DNA from: Prorocentrum cordatum
Lineage: Eukaryota > Sar > Dinophyceae > Prorocentrales > Prorocentraceae
DNA length: 64,000 nucleotides
Direction of reading: 5' to 3'
NCBI GenBank assembly: GCA_963575745.1
Contig: CAUYUJ010014268.1
Coordinates: 308,297-372,296, forward strand
Part shown: one piece after another, positions 31,162-42,477 of the stretch
Layout of the letters: each line of letters opens with the position of its first letter
Position numbering within the stretch: position 1 is the first letter of the stretch
Position numbers and translations under genes: made by a program
The notes under the pieces: generated by a model
Database searches by the model: none
What the model saw: the letters and a program-made list of their open reading frames with translations, nothing else
Told to the model about the DNA's origin: nothing

Positions 31162-32960
31162 GATGCATGCTCGGCGGAACGACGCCCAAGCGCGCTCTAA
31201 GCAGACCGCAGATGCCTGGTCTGCTTGACTCACGGCCTGGGCGGCCCCTGCACCGCTTCCGCGGCGATCGGCGCGTCCTGCGCGCCGCGCGCCGCCGCGG
31301 AGCCCCGACCCCGATGCCTGCAGGGCGGCGCCTCGTCGGAATCGGAGTGCGCGATCTCGGCTTCTGCCGCCAGCACCATGGCTCGCGTCTTTGCGGCCGG
31401 GTACCTGTGCGCCGCCAAGCGCCGCGCCCTCGCGACCCAGGCAGCGCGGCCGTGCCCCCCGTCGGAATGGCGCGCCCGAGCGCGGCCACAGATCTCCAAC
31501 CCCCTTCGAAGAACAGCGCTGCTGGCCCCCCGGCGCGGAGTGCCTGTGTGCGAGAGACACGAACTGCGCGCGGGCCCTGGGTAGGCAGGGGACGGCAAGG
31601 GGAGCCCATGCCTGGTCGGCCCGGCCGCGCCTGAAGCAATGCGCCCCCCACTCCCATGCCCTATGGAGCCCGAGGTGGGCAGCGGCGAGCTTGACGCAAG
31701 CCAGCCCGTCCACGTAAGAGACGCCCGGCAGGAGCTGCTCGCCGGGCCGGAGCGAATGCCGAATGATGCAGACCGCACACAATCGTTTGCCCTGGAGCTG
31801 GCATACGCATACCCTCCAGACCTCGCGATGCGGGGAGCCCGGGGCGCGCCCCGCCGCGCGCGCGCGCTCGGCCCGCCGGGTCGGGAGCCACTCTCCCCTT
31901 CCGCTGGCGGAATTGCACCTGCACCTGGTGCTTTCCTTCGTCTACGTGGAGCGAGACGGCACTATGCCCAGGCGCATTCAACCCCACTACTTCGGAGCCG
32001 AAGCGCAAGCAGAACTGCCAGCATATGACGAAAGCGTCGGCCATATCGCCGCGTCCGATCTGCCAAACGCCAGGCCCGCGGGCCGGCACGCACGGCAGGC
32101 CGCTTAGTTAGAAGAGCGCGCGGCCGCGCCTCGCGCAGCCAATCCGACATCGCGCGCACGTTTTCGGCCGTGGCGCGCGCGCGAAATCTTTGCGCACCAG
32201 GCGGTTCCGCCTGCCGCCGATATCATGGGCTCGCGGCCGACGCGCGCGGCGGCCGTACCTTTCGGGCACCGAATACCAGGGTCCGCGTGTCCGCCAAAGA
32301 CCCTGTGTCTGCGCGGAGCAGATGCAGGACTGAGCGAATGCCCTGCAAATAGTTCGACAGGGTCCCCGGGCGGCGACAGAGCGCCACCATCATGTCCCGC
32401 GCGATGGCGCACGGCGGCCAGGGCGGGACGCCTGCCGCATCGCACGCCTGGCCGTACAACTCCACCGCCGAGGCATACGGGTATGCCGAGAGCTTCCACG
32501 CGTGGAATTCTCGCCACAGCGCGGCCATCTGGATGCGGCGCATGCACTCCAGTCCTGCTCCTGACACCCGCAATTCCTCGGCGCGCCGACGAGGTGTTCC
32601 TGGCACCCGCCGCACGCCGATGTCCTGCCTCGCGCGCACCTCCCGCGGAATGCCGCCTTCGCTTATGAATATCGCGGGCGGAGCCTGGAGTTTCGTCAGC
32701 TGGCGGATTGCCTCTGCCAGCATCGGCGGCGCTGGTACCTCCGCGCCGCGCGCGGTGCACGAGGACGGTGGCGCCGCGCGGTGGTGCCTGCCGTGCCTGC
32801 CTTGCCGCTGAGAGCAACGCGAGGGCTTCTTGAGGCGTCAAACCCCCGCCGGGCCGGCGTTTCGCGCGCAAGCCCGGTGCCGGTGCCGGGCACTTGGCCG
32901 CTTTCTCGAGTAACGTTTCCGCCGCCTTCGCGCCCACGGTCAGCGGGCGGCGGCCGGCCT
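31162..32960 (-). pseudogene. Tyrosine recombinase region of the DIRS-like element
   Basis: An N-terminal core-binding (SAM-like) domain is read at 32723-32223, including ALWREFHAWKLSAYPYASAV and TLSNYLQGIRSVLHLL. The catalytic domain opens with FVICWQFCLRFGSEVVGL (about 32040-31980), whose Arg fits the first catalytic box. A different frame then gives WGAHCFRRGRADQ (about 31640), which matches the HxxR box. Another frame gives FFEGGWRSVAAL (about 31500), which resembles the conserved Gly-Trp-x-Ser stretch before the catalytic Tyr. I cannot place the Tyr with confidence. At least two or three frame changes interrupt it. Its role would be integration of a circular cDNA. Confidence 0.75.
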
Positions 32961-33383
32961 TGCTTGCTCCGCCGGATGGGGCGGAGTTGCGCGCGCGCGC
33001 TCGACCTGGGAGAGCGATACCGCTGCATCGTCCTCCCGGGGCCGCTTTGCCTTTTCGTGGGTCAGCTTACGCGCGTGAGTAATAAGCGTCACGGTGAAGC
33101 ACTCTGACCACTCCCGGAGGCACGGGAACACTTCCCTCGCCTCCTTCGCCGTGAATCCGGACAGGTCGGGGGGATACGCCGCTCCTTCGGCTGCGAGCAT
33201 GGATGTCAGACACTGCAGAGCTTCCGCGCCTACCGGATGCGAATCATTTTCGGGCGTCCACCGCGACGCGTGTGACAAGCGCGCAAGCATGGCGCCCGCG
33301 GGCCCCCTCTCGCGGCGGGCCTGGTCGTCACGCGCTCGCCGCGCAAGCCTTTGCGCCCCCTACAAATTGCCCTGTGCTACTTG

Positions 33384-34060
33384 CTATGCATGCCCGCGCG
33401 AATGCCAGGGCGCCGCGCGGGGCCATGGCCACGCCACTCGGGTGAAGCCCTCGCGGTGCATGGCCGCAATCGCGGCCGCCTTCGTGGCGGGCCGCGTAGG
33501 GGCGTCTGCCACGTTGAGCGCGGATGGCACATACCACGCGCTCAGGAGGCACCGCGCGGTCGCTGCTGCGAACCAAATATCTGCCACGAGCGCGTTATAA
33601 TCTGCCTGGCGCGAGGTCCCGCGTAGGAGCACCCCGAGCGCGGCCTGGCGCGGTCAGCGGAGCATCGCACGGGCAGCTCGGCGACCCGCGCCCGGCCGCG
33701 CCTTCGAATCGACAAACAACACGATTTCCGCATCGCGCAGCGTCGCGAGCAAATGATGCAAGGCGCAAACGGCCGCGACGAGTTCCCATGCCGCGACCTT
33801 TCGCAACACGGCGGGCTGTCCGCCAGGCTACGCGTGGCCGGGGCGCCCCCGCCTGCGTCTTGCGGTGCTTCGTCCACCGCTTGATCGACGAAGGCACATC
33901 AGCCGCTGCATAGCGCTTACCGCTGGGCCCAATGATGACCCACGCGAGCCTGCGGAGGCGGGGCGGGCCGGGCAATGCGGGCGCCGTTCCAAACAGGCGC
34001 GCGCGTATGTCGCCTGCCGCCGCCCGTCGCGTCGGAATAGACGAGGTAGCGTGGCCGCTC
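33384..34060 (-). pseudogene. RNase H region of the DIRS-like element
   Basis: LVYSDATGG (about 34045-34025) supplies the first catalytic Asp. In another frame WELVAAVCALHHLLATL (33790-33740) and VLFVDSKA (about 33725-33703) give the Glu and second Asp. The region ends in WYVPSALNVADAPTRP (about 33525-33490), the Asn-x-Ala-Asp closing motif typical of DIRS-type RNase H, with a stop at 33384. It is continuous with the RT region upstream and would remove RNA from the cDNA hybrid. One or two frame changes are present. Confidence 0.82.
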
Positions 34061-34146
34061 CGGGGTCACCCGCAGGGGCACCGCTCGTTCCGGCGCGCTC
34101 CGGAGGAAGCGCAGCCACCATTCCAATGCCCCGCGGAGCCGCGACT

Positions 34147-36375
34147 TCAACCTCCATCCCCGCTGCTGCGCGTGCCAGAACAGCGGGGCGAGGTATACCC
34201 GGGCACCTGCCGTCGCTCTCGCGCGCGCGCGTCGCTCGCGCGCGGGAGCTTGGGCGTGCCTCTGCCGAACACCGCAGAGGAGCCCCATCCGAGTCTGCCG
34301 GCAAGTTTTGATGCCGCTGCCCGCGACATTCTCCCTGCCTCCAGCACCCACTCGATCTCTTGGATCCATTTGTGGCGCTTGTCGCCACCGATCGCGAATA
34401 CTAACGAGAGCTCATCGCCCGATCCGCGCACTTCCGCGTCGACGCCGAGCACAGTGGCCCTCGGCTCGGCAACAACGCGTTTGCCGGCGCCCAGGCGCCA
34501 GCCCAAAAGGTCTTCGACGACCGCCCTCAGGACCTCTGCGGCATCGCGGGGGCCGCCCGTGCCGGGCCCCCTGTCCGCGTCGGCCCGGAACAGATCGTCC
34601 CGAATCGGCCCGAAGCGAGCGAGAACAGCTTGGCAAGGATGGCCTGCCGCGCTCGCGGGGCGCTCGCCGTGCCGCCGCGGCGCTCGCGCCTCGCGCCTGG
34701 AGCGCCGCCCCAACGCGGTCCCAAGCGTATCCGCTGCCCACGGCGCCGAAGGGGCAGCTCAAGAGTTGCAGACAGTAGCCCTCGCGGGCTCCCTTGGCCC
34801 ATACCGAATGGGCCAACGGGAGGTCGGCGCCTCGCACGGGCAACGTTTTGTAAGCACCGATGAAATCTTCTTTGCTCAGCACCGGCGTGCCGGCCGCGGC
34901 CGCGATCCGCGCCAGCTCGACCAGAGCATCGAGAGAATCCACCCTACGCGCGGTCGCGGCGACACGGGAGAGCGGACAGCGCGCGCGAGGGGCGGGGGGG
35001 GGGGGGAAAGGGCCCGCCTGCACCTCTCGGCTGCGGCGGCGCAGTCATTAACGCCCGTGGCAGTGAAATCGTCGATCGCGCGTACCTGGACGCGCTGGCT
35101 CCCGGCGCGGCGCCCAGGGGAGGGGACGGTGCATACCGCGGCGAATGCGCCATTCCTTGCGCATCCATTCTTCCAACTTCCAGCGCCGTCCCTCGTCTAC
35201 AGGGAATCGCGGGTTTAACACCGCCCCGCGTGGCAGGTCGGACAACCGGACCTACGCTGCCTGGCCCGCGGCCACCTGCACGCTCGCGGACGTCGCAGCA
35301 TGGGCGACTGTCCCCGCTGGCTTGCGCGGCGCGCGCCTCTTCGTATGCTTTATCATGCAAAATCTGGGTGACTTCCGCGTCGGCCCCCAGATCCCGAGAC
35401 ACGCGCTCGAGGGTGGCGGCGTTCAAAGTGTCCGCTCGGCTGCGCAACTCGGATGGGCATTCGGCTCCCTTGGGGGTCACGGGCGCGTTCATGCCCGAGC
35501 GCGGCAGGACCCCCACTAGCGGGAAGCCCCGCTCCAAGTCACGCGTCAAATTCTCGTCGGACGCCTCAAGCACGGAGCCGCGCCCCCCTGTCGCGCGCGC
35601 GCGCTGCGTCGCTGGTCACCCCTGCAGCTTGCATCATTTCGGCCAAAAGCAACAAGTTCTTGTCAGGCCCAAGGACGGAGCGCACATGCCATGGTAACTT
35701 CGCATAGCGTGCCTCGCCCGACCGCGCTCTCCGCCGGCGCTTCGCGGTAGCGGCGTGCCGGGCGGCGCCTTCCATTCTGAAGCCGTCACACGTTTGCGCT
35801 CTCGCCAAAATTGCAACGCCGCCTCGCGCCTCTCTTGCAAGAGTGCGTCGCTCGTCTGGCTCGCCGCCACCGCCGCATCGCGCTCAGGTCCCGCAAGCGG
35901 CGCTATCTCGCGGACTCGCGGCAAGTGTGCCGCCCAGGCGGCGTGGCAAAGAGGGCTCATGCCCGCCCTCTTGTCTTCGTCGTCGAGCAACGCATCCACG
36001 GCGGCTTTGATCTGCGCGCGCGCTTCGCGGCTCCGCCCCCGTAGAGTGGCGGGCAAGGGCCTCTTCAAATGCGCAGCCGGCATCGTGGATTTGCTGGGGG
36101 CAAAGGTCGCCGCCCCCGCCTTCGGCGCCATCGTCGGAATCAACATCCGCGTCCTGCGCTGCGCTCGCCGCGGGCGGGGCGGTCTCGCGCGCGGCGCACC
36201 AGCGGCGCCCCCTGCCCCTCGGGCGACGGCCCGCGCCACACTGCGCCCTCACCGCTGTCGGCAGGGTGCAATGGGGAGGCCCCGTCGTCTGCATCACTGG
36301 CTGGTGCGGCGTCCCCGCGGGGGGGCGCGCGCGCGCGCGCGCGGAGCGCGCCTCGGGCGGGCGAATAATTAGCAT
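34147..36375 (-). pseudogene. Reverse transcriptase region of the DIRS-like element
   Basis: N-terminal acidic/Arg-rich segments (36375-35570) lead to LLLLAEMMQAAGVTSDAA and DLERGFPLVGVLP (about 35560-35490). RT blocks follow: VRAIDDFTATGVND (35085-35043), SKEDFIGAYKTLPV (about 34878-34838), LSCPFGAVGSGYAWDR (about 34765-34715), RDDLFRAD in place of the usual VDDLF (about 34600-34580), and ATVLGVDAEV plus SKLAGRLGWGSSAVFGR (34470-34265). Block order and spacing match DIRS-order RTs. Frames change near 35080, 35000, 34650 and elsewhere. The Asp-Asp pair of the catalytic motif is still readable. Confidence 0.82.
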
Positions 36376-36397
36376 GCACAGCGCCGGCGCCCTGGCT

Positions 36398-38041
36398 TCA
36401 CCACCGCCAGGACTCCTTTCGCTCAGGCTTGTGCCACGAGCTCCCCGCGTCCTTGGGAGCCCCTCCCTTGCCGGTCTTTCCGCCCCCCTTCTTGCTGAAG
36501 GTATCGCGGCGGGGGCTGCGCGAGCGCTGGCGGAGGACAGGGCTCACCGGGGTCCGTGGCTTCGCCGCCTCGCGCGCCGCGACGCGTGCTCGCGCTCGCG
36601 GGGCGCGCGCGCGCGGGCTCGCGCCTGGTCGCGCCGGTCGTTGCCGCCTTTCTTACCCCCGCCCTTGGCGAACGCCGCCTGGCGGTCCGACTGCTGGAGA
36701 TGCCAGGGCGGCGGCCACTCAAAAGCGCTGCGCTCCTTGGCGGCGCGCAGAACGTCCCACGACAACGCAGTGAACGAGGCCGTCGCATCCTCGTCGCCGT
36801 GTTCCAGGTCTTTCGCCACTTTCTGGCGGGGAAGCAAATCGTACGTGTAGGAAACCTGGACGCGGCGCGGGCTCCCGCGCGCGGCTCCCTGGGCATCGGG
36901 CCCGCCGCTCCGCGGACGCGCCTTGACGCCCCCGTGCTCCTCGCTCACGCGCGCGAGCTGGTACATGTATCCCAATAGCACGACGGGATCAAACACTTTG
37001 GACAGGATGCAGCGAAGCCCCCACTCCATTACGTGGGCCTCGCGCCACGGGGCGCGCGTGGGCGCGCGCGCTGCGCTGCGTCGCGCGCGACCTGGAAGTG
37101 CGCATAACCGAGAAAATCCATTCGGTCCAGGGCCGCACCCGCGCGGTTCGCCGCGGTGACGGCCGACGCGCGATCGCGCCACGAGCCCGCCCCCGCTGGT
37201 ACCGAGTCCAGCTTCGGCATTCGCGCCCATTGGGGCTTGCAGTGGTCCTGCGCGCGGAGCAATCGGCGAAACGGAAGCTTGTCATTGCACGTGCCGCCGA
37301 GCAGGGAGCCTGCAGGCTCTCGCCCTCGGCGCTCCCAATGTATGAGCGGCCATGGGGCTGGGCCGTCCGGCCCGCGGCCGCGAATTTGCGCATCGACTCC
37401 TCGGTCGGCAATCCCTCACGGGGGAACTTGCCGAGCCAGACCTCGCGCACGCGGTCCTGCCGAGGCGCGCATCCCCGAACAATGCCGCCCGCGCATGCGA
37501 AAACGCGGCGCGCCTCCATTGCAAACGCCAGCGGCTTCTCCCGCTTTTCTTCGAGCAATTCCTTGCTGGCCTTCACGTGTTCTTCCATTGCCGCCGCAAT
37601 CCGCGTCGTCTCCTCCGCGGGCTTGGCGGCCGCCTCCGCCGGGGCCGATTGCTGACCCTCCTGGCGGCACGCCGCGCGGCGGCCCGCGTCCTCGCGCACC
37701 AACGGGGCGGGGGCCTTCCGCCCGAAGGCTTCCATCGCTCGCGACTGTGTCCGCAGCGCCATATTGATGTGGCACGGCTTAATCGCGAAATCGCGCCACT
37801 CCGCGGAAGAATCGCCCGCAAACGGCTTCGCGCCTGGCTTCAGGGCCGCAATCAACATATCGCGCATGGCCGCATCCGAGTAATCAATCGGGCGGACCGC
37901 CCCGATCGCTTCGGCCATCAGGCGCGCGACCGTGGTGCACAGCACCAGCTCGGGAGCTGGCGATGCGTCCCCCTCCGCCGCGTTGGCCGCTGCGACGAAG
38001 AGGACCCAATCGGCCTTGCGCGCCGCTGCGAGTGGGCTCAT
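36398..38041 (-). pseudogene. Gag-like region of the DIRS-like element
   Basis: It starts MSPLAAARKADWVLFVAAAN at 38041 and stays open for about 260 residues, with an Ala/Glu/Lys-rich helical centre (AAAMEEHVKASKELLEEK). Near 37260 the protein-like reading moves to another frame (QWARMPKLDSVPAG, then MDFLGYAHFQVARDA). Near 37060 it moves again (MEWGLRCILSKVFDPVVLLG; VQVSYTYDLLPRQKVAKDL). A third frame gives a basic tail, DTFSKKGGGKTGKGG, ending KESWRW and a stop at 36398. The position upstream of RT suggests a Gag role. There is no clear zinc knuckle, and the functional call rests mainly on context. Confidence 0.55.
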
Positions 38042-38239
38042 GCCCGCGGTAGACGCACGGAGACGCGCGCGCGCGCCCTGATGGCATTTTTGTCGGTGCC
38101 GAATGCGCCAGCAGGCAGATCGCCAAGCAACTCAACGATGTCTGAGCGAGCCAGCGCCATGGATGCTGCGCGCGCGTCGGAAAGCGCCGTGCACGTATCC
38201 CCCTCGGCGCCCTTATCGCGCGCTGGCGGTTGCACATGA

Positions 38240-38815
38240 CATCACCCGCAGGCACCCAGCGCAAGAGGGCAGGCAAACGCGCGCCGCAGGCACACTGCGC
38301 ACCGGGGCTGACAGGCAGCATCCGCAGGCATACTGCGCACTGGGCCGGCATACGGCAACCGCAGGCGTGCTGCGTACAAGGGCCGGGATACGGCACACAC
38401 TTGCAGGCATGCTGCAACGCACGCAGGCATACTGCGCTATGGGGGGGGGGGGGGCCGGCATACGGCACTCGCAGGCATGCTGCGCTTAATGGCCGGCATA
38501 CGGCGCCCACTTGCTACTTGCAGGCATACAGCCGCACGCGCAGGCATACTGCGGAGAGGGGCTGACAGGCAGCAATCGCAGGCATACTGCGCACAGGGCC
38601 GGCATTCGGCATTCGCAGGCATACTGCGCACAATGGCCGGCATGCGGCGCGCACTGCAGGCGCACTGCACAGAGGAACGATTGCTGGCGTACGGCATCCG
38701 CAGGCATACTGCGCACAAGGGACCAGCGTACGGCGCGCACTTGCAGTGCAGCGCAGGGGACAAGTGGCCGGCATACGGCATCCGCAGGCATACTGCGCAC
38801 TGGGTCGGCATTCGG
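38240..38815. repeat. Minisatellite in the DIRS-like leader
   Basis: Variants of GCAGGCATACTGCGCAC and GGCCGGCATACGGCA alternate with a period of about 35-45 bases, roughly 13 times. A G run of 12 interrupts it at about 38442. It lies between A1 and the Gag-like start. Confidence 0.9.
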
Positions 38816-38912
38816 CCCAGGATGACCCGTACTCATGTGTGTCCTGACCTTCGAGCCGCAAACCCGACGAGGGACGTAGGTGCTCTCCACGAAGTAGACG
38901 CGCGGACCTGTG

Positions 38913-39195
38913 GGGGAGGAGGGGAGGGGAGGAACCTGCAACGGGAGAGAGAGGCGGCGGAGCGGCCAAGCGAACGCGCGCGCGGGAGGAGGGGCGAGGG
39001 GAGGAACCTGCGACGGGAGAGAGAGGCGGCGGAGCGGCCAAGCGAACGCGCGCGCGGGAGGAGGGGGGGGGGGGGAACCTGCGACGGGAGAGAGAGGCGG
39101 CGGAGCGGTCAAGCGACGCGCGCGCGGGAGGAGGGGGGGGGGGGGGGGACCTGCGACGGGAGAAAGAGGCGGCGGAGCGGCCAAGCGAACGCGCG
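38913..39195. repeat. Four tandem G-rich units of about 72 bp
   Basis: AACCTGCGACGGGAGAGAGA, then GGCGGCGGAGCGG and CCAAGCGAACGCGCGCG, occur four times, separated by GGAGG and G runs of 6-14. The G runs differ in length between copies, which suggests slippage. Confidence 0.92.
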
Positions 39196-39196
39196 C

Positions 39197-39407
39197 GAAA
39201 AACGCATCCCGCCAGCGGGACGGCCACGCGTGAGACAAATCCCATTAACCTGCGACGAGAACGCGCTCGCGGGCGCGCAGGGTGGGGATCCGCCTCAGCC
39301 GTGAATAGCCGTCCCGCAGCATTAGAGACAAGCAAGAAGATAGCCAATAGGGGCCACGACGCTCGCGCGACTTCTCCCCGCGCTCAAATGCTGCCCAGAG
39401 CGCCCAT
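39197..39407 (-). repeat. Split direct repeat A1
   Basis: 211 bases at the 5' terminus of the element, ending GCGCCCAT on the plus strand. The outer flank is an AAG/AAT-rich tract. Confidence 0.9.
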
Positions 39408-39490
39408 AAAAAAGAATAATAATAAGAAGACGCAGAAGAAGAATAATAATAAGAAGAAGAAGAAGAAGAAAAAGAAAAAGAAGAAGAATG
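39408..39490. repeat. AAG/AAT-rich tract
   Basis: AATAATAAGAAG units immediately outside the A1 terminus. It is probably the pre-existing target sequence. Confidence 0.85.
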
Positions 39491-39509
39491 AACGGGACGA
39501 TTTTTGCTT

Positions 39510-40860
39510 CTCGGCGCTCTCTGGGGGGTCGTCTGGGAGCGGTCGTGGGGCGTCTTCGAGGCCTCTGGGGGCCGTGGGAGGCGCCGCAAGAGCCTTCTGA
39601 GACTCCTGGCGGCCGTCTTGGGGGCGACTCGTGGCCCCGAGCCACGCATGAAAGGTAACAATTCCAGGCAGAAGGCCCTGTGGGGTTTCTGTGGAAGTCT
39701 CTCGGGTCCCGGTTGGGGTCCTCTAGGGGGTCGCCTGGGGGCTTCCCGGCGGCCTCCTGGGGTCTCTTGAGGGCCTCTTGGGGCACTTTTCGGGGGCCTC
39801 CAGGGGTCCTCTTGGGGCCTGCCGGGGGCCTGTTGGCGGCCTCGGCGGTTATCTTTTGGCGGCGGGCTCGAAATCGCGGCTCGGGTTCCCCCTCTTGGGC
39901 CCATCTTGGGGCTCTCTTGGGGCCCTCTTGGGCCGTCTTCGGGGCTTTTTGGCGCATCTTGGGGCCCGCTTGGGCGGGGCCTCCTGGGCAGTCTCGAGGC
40001 GATTTTGGAGACCTCTTTGGTCGTCCTGGACCGTGCTGAAACCAAGGAAGCGAGCATGCTCAACATGCACGTTTTCATACGCGGATCGGGCGATGCTTGC
40101 TTCTCGGGGCCCTCTTTGGCATCCTCTTGGAGCGGTCTTGAAGCGTCGTGGACGCCTCCCATCTGGAGCCGACTTGGCGGTGTAGAAGCCTCATAGACGT
40201 ATCTTGGGGTCTCTTTGGAAGTCTTTCGGAGCCAGGTTGAGGGCCTCTTGGGGGTCTCCTGGGGGCTTCCTGGGGGCCTCCTGGGGCCTCCCGGGGGCCT
40301 CCCAAGAACGTCTTGGGGCCTGCCGGGGGCCTGTTGGGGGCCTCGGCGGTCATCTTTTGGCGGCGAGCTCGAAATCGCGGCTCTGGTTCCCCCTCTTGGG
40401 CCCATCTTGGGGCTCTCTTGGGGCCCTCTTGGGCCGTCTTCGGTCTTCGGGTCTTCTTGGTCCGTCTTGGGGCCCTCTTGGCCGTCTAGTGGCCCTGTTG
40501 GGCAATCTCGGGGCGATTTTGGAGACCTCTGGGGTTGTCTTCAACCGTGTTGAAACTAGAAATGCGAATACGTGACAAAAAGTAAGCTCTCAAGATGGGG
40601 TTGGGCAATCTTCGCTTCTCTGGGCCATCTGGAGAGACCTCTTGGAGCGGTCTGGTAGCGTCGTGGACACCTCTTGAGCCGTTTGGGACGCACCTTGGGC
40701 CGTCGGAAGCCCCTGAAAGGCGTCGTGGGGGTGACTCGGGGCCGTTTTTGGGCCGCCGTGACGGCTGTCCGGTGGCTCTCGGAGGCCGTCTGCTGCCTCC
40801 GAGAGGCGGGCTTGGCCCCTGGTCCCCAGATCTGCGGTCGGGGTAGCGGCCCCGGGCCCC
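39510..40860. repeat. Degenerate CTTGGGGCC repeat block 4
   Basis: Same family and orientation as block 3 on the other side of the DIRS-like element. A longer segment (about 39760-40000 and 40245-40510) is itself duplicated: both contain CTTGGGGCC...TGTTGG and CGAAATCGCGGCTC followed by CCCTCTTGGGCCCATCTTGG. Confidence 0.75.
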
Positions 40861-41560
40861 CCCGGGCCTGGTCCCCCGTGATGTGTGTATGTGTGCACCA
40901 GCCACGCGCGCTTCGCGCGCGCGCGTAGATTCCAAACCCTCCAATGCAGACCACGTGGACAGCGAACGGAAGGTTACATAAAGGCCATGTTGTTGAAAGC
41001 CTCGCATATAGCATGGGCGAAAAGTGTTGCCGATCAGGACGCCTAGGTGTATGGCTCTGATGTTTTAGCACGCGTGTCCGAAGAATGTGCCCTGTCTTGC
41101 ACGCAGAAGCGCAAACGTGCCACTCTTGGACACGCTTGCAATAACTCGCTCGGTTTCGTGTGGCACGACTGTTCACACGGATGCGACGCGGCTACAACGT
41201 GTGGGGTGGGCACGGCAATCATCAGAAGTAGATCATACAGAGAATAGAGCAGGAGGAACGGAACACCCCAAAGACGTGGCAAGCAACTGGCGAGAAGAAT
41301 AACCAGCATTCAATACACGAGGAAGCCCATCCCAAGAAAGCCACGATGCTGGCCTACGACATTAAAACAAAGGATCAACAACGAAATGTCTGGCGAAATC
41401 TGCCAGCCTTGCTCGACCTCCTACAGATCAGCTGCGAAACGTCCCGCATGAGGGAGCCCATCCCAAATTCGGCGCCTCGGAGCTGGAAACGAGAGAGCAC
41501 GAACGCCAACGGTGAGCTAAGTCACGCCATGCCAGATAAGGAGAGCTAGTCACGCAAGGG
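40861..41560. other. Unique DNA of near 50% GC, no gene recognised
   Basis: Balanced composition without repeats. One plus frame (41047-41247, 66 residues, with several Cys and His) has no recognisable domain. This is the longest stretch free of triplets and dispersed repeats between 39.4 and 43.6 kb. Confidence 0.4.
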
Positions 41561-41837
41561 GATTGAGGATGATGATGAGGCGGAGGAGCCCATCGTCCAC
41601 CACTCGCACTGCACCGAGGCTGGAGCGCGGGGCCGATGACAAACATTGGCCTGCCCTGGGGCGGCCGGAAGCCCGCCGATCGGCTACACGCAAGAGTGAC
41701 TCTGGGCAAGAGTGGCCTTTGGTGCGCGGCTTCTTGGGGGCCGCGGGGGGACCAAACGCAAGCGCGCAAGACGCTACTATCGCATCGCGTTCGGCGATCG
41801 GGGGCGGCCCCAGTGGGCCCGCACCAAGGATCACTCC

Positions 41838-42052
41838 GGCGATGATGGGCCTGTTTTCTACCACCACCACCACCACCACCACCACAAGTGGGAGGGGGAG
41901 GGGGTCCTCGTCCTCCTCCTCCTCCTCCTCCTCCGCCTCCTCCTCCTCCTCCTCTTTGCCCTCCTCCTCCTCCTCCTCCTCCTCGCCATCCTCCTCCTCC
42001 CCCCTCCAACTCATGGTGGTGGTGGTGGAAAGCAGGCCCATCAGGCGAAGGG
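41838..42052 (+). mobile_element. T4 foldback element carrying a TCC array, copy 1
   Basis: The left end is ATGGGCCTGTTTTCTACCAC with further CAC units; the right end is GGTGGAAAGCAGGCCCATC. They are inverted copies over about 28 bases. Inside, GTGGGAGGGGGAGGGG precedes a TCC array (41905-41998) and CCCCCCTCC. There is no coding capacity. A second element of the same design is at 42889-43165. Confidence 0.7.
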
Positions 42053-42189
42053 TCACTCTTGGGGTGCAGTCGAGCCGAGTCGGCGGCCGCCTCCTCCGCC
42101 CGACCCGCCGCCCCCTGCCCCTCGGTGGCGGAGGGGGGCCTCGGCGGCGGCCGCGCCGCACGCCGCGGGGGGCTCCAGAGGCAGCTCCT

Positions 42190-42470
42190 GCAGAGGGGGG
42201 CCTCCTCCATCCTCCGTCCTCCATCCTCCTCCATCATCCGTCCTCCGTCCTCCGTCCTCCGTCCACATCCATCCTCCTGCTCCTCCTTGCCCTCCGTCTC
42301 CTCCGTCTCCTCCTTCTCCTCCTTCTCCTCCATCCTCCGCCCTCCATCTTCCTCCACCTTCCTCCTCCATCCTCCTTTTCCTCCTTTTCCTCCTTTTCCT
42401 CCATCCTCCTTTTCCTCCATCCTCAATCCTCCGTCCTCCTCCTCCTCCTCCTCCTCCTCCTCCTCACCCG
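42190..42470. repeat. TCC-rich array with CCATCCTCC units
   Basis: CCTCCATCCTCC and CTCCTTCTCC units merge into pure TCC at 42435-42465. Family R2 follows directly. Confidence 0.9.
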
Positions 42471-42477
42471 GACTCTG

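Larger units (their letters stand above)
30602..39407 (-). mobile_element. DIRS-order (PAT/Ngaro-like) tyrosine-recombinase retrotransposon
   Basis: About 8.8 kb, read on the minus strand. The order is A1 (39407-39197), leader with tandem repeats, Gag-like region, RT, RNase H and tyrosine recombinase, then B1 (31161-31033), A2 (31032-30822), a 91-base spacer and B2 (30730-30602). This A1-ORFs-B1-A2-B2 split direct repeat layout is the signature of PAT and Ngaro elements, which integrate through a circular intermediate by recombinase and leave no target-site duplication. The A copies differ at about two positions in 211 and the B copies at one in 129. RT, RNase H and recombinase motifs all read on the same strand, but in frames that shift repeatedly. 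Confidence 0.88.

Noticed and set aside
31009-38489. Many plus-strand frames opposite the DIRS-like element
   Set aside because: High GC with few stops on either strand produces them; all recognisable RT, RNase H and recombinase motifs are on the minus strand.
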